Assembly (NCBI RefSeq): GCF_051106095.1
Contig: NC_135795.1
Span: forward strand, 1,281,501-1,345,500
Length of the DNA: 64,000 nt
Reading direction: 5' to 3'
Source: Pogona vitticeps
Lineage: Eukaryota; Chordata; Lepidosauria; Squamata; Agamidae
Shown: positions 37,648 through 48,185 of the stretch, one piece after another
Numbering within the stretch: position 1 is the first letter of the stretch
Layout: the number at the start of each line of letters is the position of its first letter
Translations under genes and position numbers: made by a program
Notes under the pieces: model-generated
Database searches by the model: none
Told to the model about the DNA's origin: nothing
The model's input: the letters and a program-made list of their open reading frames with translations, nothing else

Positions 37648-37672
37648 CACCCACCCACCCACCCACCCACCC
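37648..37672. repeat. CCCA microsatellite
   Basis: Six CCCA units. Confidence 0.88.
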
Positions 37673-38560
37673 ACACAAGGACTCATGGGGCGTGCCTAAG
37701 CCCTCTGCCCCAACTTCCGTTTAAGCACCAAGCCTGCTTCGTAAGGAATACCAGCGTCCCTCCTCTGGGTTCTGAATGGGAAATGAGGCGAGTCACACAC
37801 ACACACACCCCGGAGAGGACATCTCCAAATCCTCTCGTTGGCTTTTACCTCCTGAACAACATGGAACCAGGAAGGAGGATGATTCACACAACCAGTCATG
37901 AAGCCATTTTCTGTAACCAAGTAGTAGATTGTTCTGGAGGCTGAGAGGTTGGTGGCGGCGGGCCAGGGTGAACAAACACCACTTTAAATTGTTTGTTCGT
38001 TTGTTTCTTCCTGCACTGTTCATTTATGTTACGTTTCAAAGGTCTCTGCCCGGCGTTTTCAACAGCAACAAACGGCCGAGCCAATGAATGCATAAACGGC
38101 ATTTTACTCTGCAAGGACTCACACAGCCATCAAAAAGCATAAAAAGATATACAAGAGGAGCCCAGCAAAAATCCATTTCAACTCTTTTTCAAGCCTGTTC
38201 CAAGTTCATTTGATTTTTCCCTTCCTTTTTTCCCCTTTTCCTTCCCTAGATTTTGGATTCTTGCCTTGGCAAAGGGCTGGACTAGATGACCTTTAAGGCC
38301 TCCTTGGACATTTGCTGAAAATGGCCATTGGAGATGACCCTGTCCTTATAGGCAAAGCAGACCAGGAGACCAGCACGGTGCTGGGGAGTAGCAAGGATGG
38401 GTCCACGCCCAGGAAATGTTGAATTTCCCTGGTGGAACGCCACTCCTGGGCAAAGCTGTTCTCGTACTGACACCACGAGAAGGCACAGAATTGGCTCTCT
38501 CGGATGACTTAAAAACAGGCCGCAGTTCTGCTTGGTCTGATCACAGTGACAAACAGCAAA

Positions 38561-38597
38561 GTGTGTGTGTGTCTTTGTGTGTGTGTGTGTGTGTGTG
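38561..38597. repeat. GT microsatellite
   Basis: GT run with one CTTT interruption. Confidence 0.9.
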
Positions 38598-40323
38598 ACA
38601 GAGAAACTTCATTTGTGATGATCTATGTACAACCCCCCCTTCCACAGGCATACATCACTTGAGTTCTTGCGTAGTTTCACAGACAAGTGACACTCAAAAT
38701 GGCCCGTTATAGTCCGTGGCTGCTGTCTCATTTCCACGCTAATTGCCCTCCCAAATTGGCCGGGTGCTTTTTCCGACATGGAAAACAGTGTCGGGAAAGT
38801 ATCATTCAGATGCATGCGGGTGGGTGGGGGGCATTGCAATTATGATCATGGAGTGCTTTGGGGAGCAATTATTGCAAACACCTCCCCAAAGCTTTGCCCG
38901 AAGTACCTGCAAACAGTATCCAGCCCCTTCGCTCCGGCGCACCACGCTGTCCCTCGACTGGGTCCTTTTGAAGCACTTTCAAAGTACGGTTTCATGTTTT
39001 GATAAATATCTGAGTTGCTAAAGTCTGTGCTTCACCTCCCTTTCACCTCACCCACTCCCCCCCCGCCATGAAAACAGCCTCCGCTTGGTACAAGATGTGG
39101 CTCTGAATTATCCTCTAGTGGCCGTCCTTCGGTCCATAGGAAGCGGGTTTCAATGGGGTGATAGAACAAGTGCCAGATGCTCAGTGGGGTGGAGGCAGTG
39201 GGGGGTGGGAGGGAGGGAGCACACCCGCCAGGGGCCGACCTTGGAAGTCAGGCAGCTCACTTAGAACGGCGGAGCTGGAAGGGGACCCTGTGGATCATCC
39301 AGTCCAGCCCCTGTTCTATTTCTATTCAATTTTTTTATTTTTTATTTTTTTGTTATGTCAAATTGCATTTGATTGGCTGTACTGTATTTTATCTGTTGTA
39401 AACCATGGTTCTGCTGCCATGGGGCGAAGAACAGAGGCTCTGCTGGAGACCAGCCCTCCCTCCTCCGCTGCCTGGGCTGCAGGGGGGCGAGGCGCTCTGC
39501 ACACGTGCCAGAACCCCCTCGGGACCAGGCAGCGAGCGGCCAGGCGCCTTTCCAGCGGTGCGCCCCTACCGGGCGCCTTGGGTATGGCGGTGGCAGCTCT
39601 CCGGCTGGCTCCCGGCCCGGGAAGGTGGGGCGCGGCAGGCCGTCCCAGTGGGTGGCTCATCCGGCGTTGGTGGGGGCGCCTGGCCAGGCAAGCCGGGCTC
39701 GGTGCGGGGGGCGCCGGAGGGAGAGGGGCACCCGGAGAGGAGGGAGAGGAGGAAGGCACCGGCAACGATCCAGCGCCTTCCCTGCCCCCTTCTCCTCTGC
39801 TGGAATGAAGGGAGGTGGGCCGGAGAGATCAACCTCGCCAGGTCTCCTTGGGAGCAAGCCCCCTGCCCCAGCTGCCTCCCTCGGAGCTGAGCGCCCTTGG
39901 AGGAGAGAAGGAAGGAAGCAAGGAAGGGGGGGGGGGAGAGGCTGGCTGCTCCAAAGCGCCGGGAGGGACTACAACTCCCATCAGGCCAAGGTCAGGGATC
40001 GGGGATGATGGGCCTTGGGGCTGGAAAGACGGAGGGCCCCCCGGGTACCTCCCTCCCTCCCTCTGTGCTCACTTCCCTTCCCCGCCAGCAAATCTAAAAA
40101 TGTTTGCAAACTCTGTTAGGGGAAAAGTTTGAGCAACAGAAAGATTGTAGCCTGAAAAAGCAGACAGGGGCCGTATCCGAATATTATATAGGCGCTATGT
40201 AATAAATAGGTTTGTGTCCGAACATCCATAATATATACAATGCGCCTGTGTTATGATATCTAATAGGAATATAATGTAACTCTATCAGGATCTATGTTGC
40301 AAGGATGAAGTTACAATATTACT

Positions 40324-40366
40324 GTTCATTCATTCATTCATTCATTCATTCATTCATTCATTCATT
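40324..40366. repeat. TTCA microsatellite
   Basis: About ten units, downstream of the CIAO3 poly(A) signal. Confidence 0.92.
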
Positions 40367-40483
40367 TTTCTTAATACAGGTCCCATCCTGCCTCTAAGAA
40401 GGCGGAGCGCTGATGCAGAGGAAAAGGGCAGGGGAGGAAGGAAAGAGAGGCCGGCCCCTTTAAAACCCAATCTTCCAATTCTT

Positions 40484-40489
40484 TTTATT
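40484..40489 (-). terminator. CIAO3: CIAO3 poly(A) signal AATAAA
   Basis: The canonical hexamer on the minus strand lies 132 nt after the CIAO3 stop, giving a short 3' UTR. It is the first such signal downstream. Confidence 0.75.
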
Positions 40490-40620
40490 GGGATCTTTTG
40501 CACACAACGTACCCACCTGCTACATATTTGCCCACTTAAAAAAAAGTCTTTTCCCCCATCCGGTCCCTGCTCAAAAGGAAAGGGAACGGCATCCACACCC
40601 TTCGGAAGAAGCCACGCCGG

Positions 40621-40859
40621 TCACCACTTGATACTAAACCCAGTGCCGTTTTTCTCCACCGCGTGGTACTGCGTGTGCAGTGCGTCACGAGCCCGTCCTG
40701 AATCAGGGCCGCCCAGCCACTGGCGGTAGAGCTCCGCGACGGCCGGGTTCGTCTCGGGGGCTTGAGGGCGGACGGATCCGTACACGCGCTCCACGTCCTC
40801 CAGCAGCTCCTTGTGGGCACCGCCGTCCGCTCTGAGCTGGCCGCCTCCGTTTAAGCAGC
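40621..40859 (-). CDS. CIAO3: CIAO3 exon 11 (residues 400-478 and stop)
   Basis: 239 coding nt, phase 1 start. Opens CLNGGGQ with C401 and ends GFSIKW before TGA at 40621. The Trp C-terminus is kept, as in mammalian CIAO3. Confidence 0.96.
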
Positions 40860-43800
40860 CTGCGAAACGGGAGGACAGGGGCTGACCACCCGGATAGTTC
40901 CAGGCCCGAAGGGGTGCAAGAACTCAATTCATTGTGGGGCAGGGGAACATGAGATTCGGAGTGCCTCAAATGGTCCAAAGGAATTAGGTAGCACGTGGGA
41001 GGGTCCAAGCAAGAGAACCTGCAGCAGGCACGGTCCGGAGGAGACCGTGTTCTGCGCTTGCGGGCGGGATGTTAAATTCTCCGTCGGTGGGAGGAAAACT
41101 TGCGCCCCACACCCAAATTACTTTGACATTCCCCTGGGCGCCCGTGGCCGAGAACCCCTAGGTGGCAATGCTTTTAAGAAGCCACTGCCTCCTTCTCTCT
41201 CCCCCGCGCATCACAGGGGCCCGATCCAACCCCCCCCCAGGGGTCCCACCTGAAGGGCAAGCCATCACTTCCATGTAGTGGTAGGGGGACCTCCCCCGTT
41301 TGAGTTTCTGCACCAAGTTCTGGATGTTCCGGAAGCCGTAAGCCAGGGCAAAATGCAAGAGGGTCTGGCCGTCCTTCTCCAGCGTCACCTCTTGGAAATC
41401 CTTGTTCCTGGAAGGAGCAGGAAAGTAAGACCAACAGAAAGGGTGACACGTTTTCTCCCCCCCCCAAACAGGATTATGAGACATTGCCCTGCGGTGGTGA
41501 CTACACAGGCTGCCCATAAACACTCCAGCTGTGTAGGGGTGGGGGATGGACTGGCCACCGAAGGTGGAAGAAACAGATGGTTCACGGAGGGAAGATGCTT
41601 CCCCCACCTTCAGGAACTGCTCAGCCTAAGCAAATAGTATCCTGCTTGCTGCAAATAGAGCAGGGGGCCCCCTTATCTGCAGGATCAGCATCCACAGATT
41701 CACTTATCCACTGTCTGCTGAGGTGCACTCATTCGGACTCCTTACTTCAGCGTCTTATATTGCAGTTCTTCCACTTGAATCCCAAACAGTTCCCTGGCGG
41801 CGTATTTGTAGACGTGCTCCAGGTAGCCGCCGGAACCACCGCCCGAGTGGCCAATGAGCTCCTCCTCCAAAAGACTATTGAACCTAAGAGGAAACAGCAG
41901 GGGAAAAGTCATGGAGGGTCAGATCCAAATGAAGTCACACAGACCCAGCAGATCTCATTCCATTAGACCTTATACAGTACGAGCCCCACATCTGCCGGGG
42001 GTCAATTCCTCCTTTGCGGATGCGGGAAAATGCGGATTATAGCAAACGCTAGTCATAACATGGTCACTGGCTCCCTCTACTGGCCAGTCCTGGTAACTTC
42101 ATCGTTAGAAATATATGTTTCCAGGATTTTTCTTTTTGTGTATTTAATATTTTCAGACCACAGATACTGATCCCATGCATACAGGGATCCTACTGCATTG
42201 TGCAGTACATTTCACTTAGATTTCACTATGACCAAGCGGTATATGGATTCTGTGAATAAATACCAAGCACAAAAAGGACAGTGGCATCTTGAACCCTAAC
42301 CCCGCTTATTTGGCAGAAACTTTCACGGCCTATGGACCCCCACCACCACATCAGAGGTGCCAAGGGGTTTGCAATCCAGGAAAATGGTTTGCCAAATAAA
42401 ATCTGCAAGTCTTAGAGGAATTCGTGAGACTCATGCGTTGCCTTGACCCACACGGCTTCTTCTCTCCTGGAAAGAAACAGGGAAGGAAACACACAGGCCA
42501 GCCGAGGGAAGAGAGAACAGATCCAGAAAGGCGGGTATGGCAGGCTCTTACAGGCTATCTAGAGGGGCCGGATCCACTTCTGGGAGGAAAACCCCCTCTT
42601 GGTCCAGCAGCTTTAGCACCTCTCCTGAAAAGTAAAACAGACGGAAGAGTCTGAATTGAGGTAGCCCGAAAACAGACAAAACCCGAAAGGATTTGGTTTC
42701 AGAGAAAGAGGGATTGGGCCCTCTCTCCATTCAAGCCGTATCTGGATCTCTGCTTTACCTGTTGTGATCACGCAGTCTACCTCCCGGGTTTGGTGTTCCT
42801 GGATAAAGAAATCTGGCCGGGAAGCTTCCAGCTTTTTGTCGTAGCAAGGCATTACCGTCATGTGGTAGATCTGGTCAGGCGTCAGGCACTAGGAAGAAGG
42901 GAGAGAGGGGTCACAAGATCCTGACAGCTGCACAGGATCGGGAGAAAAATCCCTCTAGGGCTCGTTCCGGTTCCCACCACCAGCCCGAGGCTCAATGTCT
43001 CCTGGAAAGGCAGGGCAGGCGTCATGAAAAATATATTAACCTTTCTCACTGTTTACGTCCAGCTACCTGGACGTCTACCTGTGGTACTCCCAGGTAGATG
43101 GCCATGGAACGTGGAGCTTCCCTCTAATTCTGGGACCTTCCTCTCCAAAAATCTTTCCCAATTAGCCTCCCCCAAGCGGCTGCCCTCCAGAGGACGAGGA
43201 CGACCTTAGAACTGGAGGAGACGCTACGGGTCATCAAGGCCAAACACTTGTCCAGGAGGCACTGTACGGATATTGAACGCCCCACCTCTGGCTCCACAGC
43301 CAGAGACCCAAACCCCCTAAATCCAACAGCTGGATTACAAACCCCTTCATCCCCAGCCAGCAGAGCTCAACCCCTTTCAAGAGAACCGGGTCGGGAAAAG
43401 CCGTTCTAAAGCCACGAAAGCCGACAGCTGCCCCCTTCGGGGACGGATACAGAGGGCCTCCCCACGCACGTCTGAACGCCCCTTAGCCAACTTTTGAGCC
43501 AGTCAATGGCCGGGGAGGCAGGGCGGTGTCCCTGGGGCCAGCTGTCCAAAAAAATCATCCCCTTTGGGAGAAGGAAGGGAAGGAGGGAGGGAGGGAAGGA
43601 AAGACCTGTTGTTCGGCCAAGTACCCTTTGACCAAGGAGCCCATAACCTGCTGGGGAGACCTAGTGCTGCTGATGTAGGGGATGATGAAACGGCCGTGGG
43701 TTTTTTCAGCATAACAGATCCAGCCTGAAAAAAAGCGAAAAGCCAAATAAGCAAACCCATCGTTAGTGCAGTTTATTATTGATTCGCAAAGCCTTTTTGG

Positions 43801-46277
43801 CTTCCAACATCAGGTGAACTCCGGACGGGACGGCGGCATCAATCCAGGCCATCCTCTGGTCCTTTGATTCTCCCACCTCCTCTCCGCTCCCTCCTCCCCA
43901 CGGCGCCAAACAGGAGAAGCCCTTTCTCACCTGGGCAGGCAGAGGCTAACATAGGCAGAGCCGTCTTGTCGTCCGCCCGCCTCCGGAAGCGCTCCACGAA
44001 CTCCCGCTGGCTCTCGAGCAGGCTGAAGTTTCTCGAGAAAGTTGTATCGAAGACAAAATGCACCCCTGAGGAAGGAAAGGAGGAGCGTGTTCCCAAAGAG
44101 GAACTGCAATGCTTAAAAAAAAAAACCTAGCAAGTGCCTCGGTACTGAGTAAATACCACTGATTCATATAACTCATTCTCCTTCGGAGTTTCAGATTAAG
44201 CACCACTTACCTAATATTTTAAAGAAGGCCGTCAGTTTCTTAGCTGTGTCTAGAGGTGTCAGTTTAAACCTTGCAGCGAGGGAGGCTCTGGACTGGGGAG
44301 AGACGGACACCACCACCAACTTCCTGGAAGCAGAATCCACCGTCTTAAAAAGAAAGACCGCCGATATTAAGGACTTGCTAGGCAATCGCTGGACAAAACG
44401 CAAAACCCTTCTAATATAATAGAGAGAGACTTTGGTTTCAATCGTAAGAGCACGCATTTCTTGAGAAGCCGTTTGCTTTGAGATGGTTGAATGATTTACG
44501 AAACATCTATCAGGAGTACTGTGAGCTCTGACAACATGTGTAAGATAGCTATTCTGGCCATGCCACACACAAAGGTAGCTTTGCACAAATCTTCACCAGG
44601 TACAGGAGAGGCTGCTACCTTTCTCTGAGTCAGCAGAAGAGCCAGTCTCCTAGCCAGATGGAAGATCAGAGCCAGGCGATGGTCTTCTCCTGCAGAAGGA
44701 GGACATGCTCGCTCTCCGATGACCTGGGCCACCATTACAGCTTGTCATCAACCACCACCTACCTTATTGACATTTAGCACTTTGGAAAGTTCTTCATGGC
44801 TCTGCTGGGTGATCAAGACACTTTCGGCTGACGTGATGCAGCCGCTGCAGGCCAGACAGTCGTTGAGAGTAATCTTGGCCTTTTCAAGCTTTTGCGAGGC
44901 ACCATCCTACAACAGAGACCAAAAAATGACCGAGGGCTCAGCGACACACAGAAATTCCTCCCGGTATTTGAACTGGATTCAGCAGGGTTTGAAATCGATC
45001 TTTTAAAAAGCGACTACATGGTGCACACGGATTTTTGCCTGGGAAGCGTGTTTTTTTTGGTTGGAAAGCAAGGTATTGTATTGGGCTGTGAGAGAATCAT
45101 TTATTTTAAATCACCCGTGACATCCATTTATTTTCAATCCTATTGGCCTACGGGAGCTCCTCTGTGTGTGTAAATTGTGTCTTTGGGGTTTGACATTCCC
45201 TTCCGTGCTCTCTCTCCTTTTCCACTGCCCTCTTCTTGGTCTCAGTCTCTATCTCTGTGTGTGTGGAGGGAGTCAAAAGGTATCTGGTCAATTTCAGCCC
45301 TGACTCCATGGCTCCCTCCTTCCTAAGCCTAGTCAATATCTTTACTCTGTTTCAACGGGGGACCTCCATGACTGTTTCTCTTCCTCTGCCCCTCTGTCTG
45401 TCTGTCTGTCTGTCTGCCTGCCTGCCTGTCTGCCTCTCTGCCTGCATGCAGGTGCGTCAGGCCTCAGGGCTTCCCTCAGGAAAACCCTCCACGACAATGA
45501 GACCAAAAAAAAAGGAGGGAACAGAGAAGCATTACCTCGTCCACTTGAAAATAAGAGCCGTCGTCTTCGATGCGGATCTTGGCTGCTGCTTTCCCGGGCT
45601 TCTTATCCACTTTGATGGGCTTTATACACTCCTGGGGAAGAAATTAGATCAGCAAATGGGTGAGATACGAAATCGAAGGGACGCCCGAAGGCAAACGAGA
45701 CACAGTGTGACGTACGCAGACACAGGGAAGACAAACTGCCCTGCTAGGAGACCGAATTTTGCCTGGACTGTGTCGCACAGCGACATACTGTACGTCGTCC
45801 GGAAACTGTGGTTCTGCTTATTCACGCGGAAGGACGAGCCGTCTCATCATGAGCAGCCCCCTGCCCATGTGGGGGCGATCAACTTTACAAAAGACCTGCT
45901 CCCCCAATGGGTTCTTGTTTTTTGGGGGGGGGTGCCTTAGAAACAGCTTGCCTGCGGAATCTGGGCCGGGCTCCCTGCTCTCCAGGTGACCTTAGGCAAG
46001 CTGCTCCTTCTGAGCCTCACCCAGCCACCTGGACCCTCTTCAGTCTCCCCAGCCTACCTTGCAGGGCTGTTGGGAAGCCCCCCAGTCCCACTCCCAAAGA
46101 GGATGATGATGATGATGATGATGACGCAAGCCCTCGAACCAGCCTCTCTCGTGCTTTCTCCCCCCCTCCAAAAAAAGTCCCCCCCCCAGGCCTCCCTTTC
46201 CCCACCTGCGAGGGTCCGATATAATCGTCCAGGTCGGTCAGCTGGAGGACCCCGCTGAAAGGCGAAGGCGCCGCCAT
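40621..46277 (-). CDS. CIAO3: CIAO3 (NARFL), complete, 11 coding exons
   Basis: Cytosolic iron-sulfur assembly component 3 is an iron-only-hydrogenase-like protein. It links early scaffold proteins to the CIAO1-CIAO2B-MMS19 targeting complex that loads Fe4S4 clusters into cytosolic and nuclear enzymes. Eleven exons join in consistent phase to 478 residues; human is 476. The N-terminal cluster ligands are C26 and the CLACSGC motif (C73, C76, C79). The H-cluster-like ligands are C192 (ASACPGW), C248 (VMPCYDKK), and C397 and C401 (MACPSGCLNGGG). The position offset from the human cysteines is a constant +2 for all eight. The start [20 protein letters not shown] matches the family N-terminus. The closely related NARF is excluded by this start and by the genomic neighbour. 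Exon coordinates are listed separately; all introns are GT-AG. The gene looks intact. Confidence 0.97.
41250..41407 (-). CDS. CIAO3: CIAO3 exon 10 (residues 347-400)
   Basis: 158 nt, phase 2-1. Encodes [19 protein letters not shown] and [12 protein letters not shown], ending MACPSG with C397. Donor TCAG/GTGGGA. Confidence 0.97.
41746..41883 (-). CDS. CIAO3: CIAO3 exon 9 (residues 301-347)
   Basis: 138 nt, phase 2-2. Encodes a Gly-rich turn [20 protein letters not shown] that matches the family. Donor CTGAA/GTAAGG. Confidence 0.95.
41973..42196. mobile_element. MITE family B, copy 3, in CIAO3 intron 8
   Basis: About 224 bp, TACAGTACGAGCCCC to GGGATCCTACTGCA, with the marker CTCTACTGGCCAGTCCTGGT. 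A short related fragment is at 41668-41720. Confidence 0.78.
42552..42624 (-). CDS. CIAO3: CIAO3 exon 8 (residues 277-301)
   Basis: 73 nt, phase 1-2. Encodes [20 protein letters not shown]; the donor is AGCCT/GTAAGA, just before what would otherwise read as a stop. Confidence 0.94.
42759..42888 (-). CDS. CIAO3: CIAO3 exon 7 (residues 234-277)
   Basis: 130 nt, phase 0-1. Encodes [20 protein letters not shown] with ligand C248, then [11 protein letters not shown]. Donor ACAG/GTAAAG. Confidence 0.96.
43606..43724 (-). CDS. CIAO3: CIAO3 exon 6 (residues 194-233)
   Basis: 119 nt, phase 1-0, acceptor TTTTTTTCAG. Encodes [11 protein letters not shown] and [11 protein letters not shown]. The donor CAG/GTCTTT is weaker than its neighbours and sits beside a polypyrimidine CCTTCC run. 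Confidence 0.93.
43931..44065 (-). CDS. CIAO3: CIAO3 exon 5 (residues 149-194)
   Basis: 135 nt, phase 1-1. Encodes [19 protein letters not shown] and ends ASACP with the C192 ligand. Donor CCAG/GTGAGA. Confidence 0.96.
44211..44343 (-). CDS. CIAO3: CIAO3 exon 4 (residues 105-149)
   Basis: 133 nt, phase 0-1. Acceptor TTTTTAAG was chosen because it keeps the frame and the expected length before [19 protein letters not shown]. An internal TTCCAG would lose residues. Donor TTAG/GTAAGT. Confidence 0.93.
44763..44906 (-). CDS. CIAO3: CIAO3 exon 3 (residues 57-104)
   Basis: 144 nt, phase 0-0, donor AAG/GTAGGT. Contains the CLACSGC iron-sulfur motif and [12 protein letters not shown]. Confidence 0.96.
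45536..45631 (-). CDS. CIAO3: CIAO3 exon 2 (residues 25-56)
   Basis: Acceptor CCCCAG, donor GAG/GTAATG, 96 nt, phase 0-0. Carries C26 (ECIKPIKV) and the [11 protein letters not shown] strand. Confidence 0.95.
46206..46277 (-). CDS. CIAO3: CIAO3 exon 1 (residues 1-24)
   Basis: ATG in AAGATGGCGG context; ends TCGCAG/GTGGGG, phase 0. Encodes [20 protein letters not shown] and four more residues. Confidence 0.96.
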
Positions 46278-46480
46278 CTTGGGTGCCCCCCGCGGCCGTA
46301 AAGCGCCCCCGGGCAGGAGGGGCGCCCTTCCTGACACACTGCCGCAAAAGGAGGGAGTGACGTCAACGGGGAGGGAGCGCTTTGCGTCCCGAACGCGGCG
46401 GGGATGGGTGGGAGCATAGAAGTACGAAAAATGAAGAAACGTGCTCCTACTCTCTCGGGTGATGACTTCCGGGTCCATTT
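46278..46480 (-). promoter_or_regulatory. CIAO3: CIAO3 promoter with CRE and ETS sites
   Basis: The CpG-rich block directly upstream of the ATG has no TATA box. A perfect TGACGTCA cAMP-response element lies at 46358-46365 and an ACTTCCGG ETS-type site at 46465-46472. These are common in promoters of housekeeping genes. Confidence 0.7.
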
Positions 46481-47442
46481 CGTGACAAATGCGGTTTTTT
46501 TTGCACGACACGTGTCCCAGATCGTCCAGGAGGAAATATTTGCTCTTCGGAAAAGGAGGGAAAAGAGTGTGGCTTTACCGCCTCTTTCATTCCCTCGCAA
46601 GGGAGGAAATAAAGTATTGGACTTTAAGTTGAACGCCATATATCACTCTATAATATAATAGGTCTACATGTCACCCGAACGCTGGAACAGGCGGTTCCCC
46701 AAGAGAGAGAGAGAGAGAGAGTTAGAGATGTGCAGGTTTCATCGTCACCTCCGGCTCCCGATGGGCTGCCCTGGGAATCTTTCCCGGGTGCGGGGTGAAA
46801 GAGCCATAGAAACCCCGCCGTTCATCCATTTGAAGTTTCACACTTTGGAAAACACTCCTCTTCCCCAAGAAATCTGCATCTGTATAGATTTTTTATTTAT
46901 ATTTTTTAAAAAGATTTATTTTTTGCACGCACAGAATAGATTTGCACATTTCCCCAGCGGGTGGTTTTTGCACAGCAAAAAAGACAAGGTCGAGAAAATG
47001 CAAAAATGGATTTATTTAAAATATTCTTAACCCCGCCTTGCTCCTAAAAAGGACTGGAGGCGGCGGCTTACAGCAATGCAGAGACCCCATTTAAAAGCTA
47101 AGAGCAGCGTGTCTGCAAATCTTTCAAAAAAAAAAAAAAAGAATTAAACAAGTATTTTATATATGATGTTGCGTGACTCCTTCGTCTTCTATTCTGCTTT
47201 ATCACATGAAGCATCTGGGGAGCGTTTCAGGGCTCGCGATGGGCTTGTCCAGATCAGGGGGAATGAAGGCGGAATGCTTCGTATTCCCGGGTTTCAGGAT
47301 TCCAAACTAGGAGAACGCTAGAAAAGGACGGCCAGGACTCCAGGAGGACTCAGATGCACGGGCACGATTGTTTAACGTCAGAGTGCATCGGACACGTGTC
47401 TGCCTTCATCGCCCGGAGGAGGCAGAGGACCGGGGGAAAGCG
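46481..47442. other. Short spacer between the mesothelin-like gene and CIAO3
   Basis: Less than 1 kb separates the 3' end of the mesothelin-like coding region from the CIAO3 promoter. It holds a GA run (46698-46719), an AT-rich segment (46880-46920) and a LINE-like tail (47005-47150). No coding exon is seen. Confidence 0.7.
47005..47150 (-). mobile_element. LINE 3' tail between the mesothelin-like gene and CIAO3
   Basis: Shares CGCCTTGCTCCTAAAAAGGA and CATTTAAAAGCTAAGAGC with the 1745 and 11425 copies. Holds an AATAAA on the minus strand (47011-47016). Confidence 0.6.
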
Positions 47443-48185
47443 TTACAAGAACCGAGCCAAGAGCAGGCAGCCGGCCAACAGGGAGAGCTGGTCGGTGGCG
47501 GACGTTGCGGCACCTCTAGAGTAGGACGCGGTGGCCGCCGCGGGACCGGCGGAGGCTCCGTGGGAGAGATGATGGGGAGCGCTTGTAGGGATGCGCGCAG
47601 AGGCAGGAGCATCATCTTCTCCAGGCGGGGGGTCCCTGCCGGTTTCAGGGACGTGCCCGTCCGCCTTTCCAGAGGGGTCTCCCCGAGAGTTGCGGGTCGG
47701 GTGGCGGCTGGGGAGGTGGCCCGGGGTGGTCCCGGAGACCTTGCCAGCTCTGCTTCCCGAGGGGCTGGAGGAGGTGGGGGTGCCTTCAAGGAGGGGGCCA
47801 GGGGCACCCCTGGAGAGGCGACCTTCATCATCTGCCTGGGTGGCCCTGGCATCACCAAGGACCCGAGTCCCATTTTGGGGGGTGGGAGGGGTGGCCCTTC
47901 CGTGGGTGCCACCCGTGGAGATGGTGACAGAGGTGGGGGTCGCTGGGCGTCCCGCAAGGGGAGATGATGCCCCTCTCCCAGTGTCTCTGGGACTGTGGGC
48001 TGGGGTGTCCCCCAGGGTGGGTCCCGGAAGGATCTCGCCTGGAGGACCCCCAAGCGTGGGATGAGCAGCCCCACCAGCTGTGCCCCTGGTGGTGGTGCCA
48101 CCTCTGGGCGAGGGATCCGTGGGACTTCCACGGAGGCCTCCGGAGCTGCTGCGATGAGATGTTCTTCCAGAGAGCCACAGGACTG
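47443..48185 (-). CDS. MSLNL: Mesothelin-like terminal exon: mucin-like stalk and GPI signal
   Basis: 743 coding nt, entered in phase 1 after C6. In that frame about 245 residues are rich in Ser, Thr, Pro and Gly, with runs such as RPATPTSVTISTGGTHGRAT and one NGT sequon. It ends in small residues (RGAATSATDQ) followed by the hydrophobic tail LSLLAGCLLLARFL and TAA at 47443. That is a textbook GPI-attachment signal. The competing open frame of 276 codons (47406-48236) is out of phase with C6. The acceptor is TTCTCAG; a CAGCAG repeat allows a one-codon shift without changing frame. Confidence 0.82.

Larger units (their letters stand above)
30700..40480. other. NPW-CIAO3 intergenic stretch
   Basis: No supported coding exon was found in 9.8 kb. 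It holds three tRNA-headed SINEs (31050-31175, 32200-32408, 37068-37275), a BovB/RTE-like tail (32776-33115), a CR1-like fragment (38240-38320), CCCA and GT microsatellites (37648-37672, 38561-38597), a GC-rich orphan island (39400-39900), a TTCA repeat (40324-40366), and AT-rich blocks near 33640-33800 and 38690-38900 that resemble conserved noncoding elements. Confidence 0.65.

Noticed and set aside
39158-39808. Plus-strand frame of 216 codons in the orphan CpG island as a gene
   Set aside because: No recognisable family, no signal or domain, and a LINE-like tail lies at its start. Reported only as an orphan island.
47368-47967. 199-codon plus-strand frame opposite the terminal exon
   Set aside because: Exact antisense register of the coding frame; its Gly/Arg-rich content mirrors the Ser/Thr/Pro codons.
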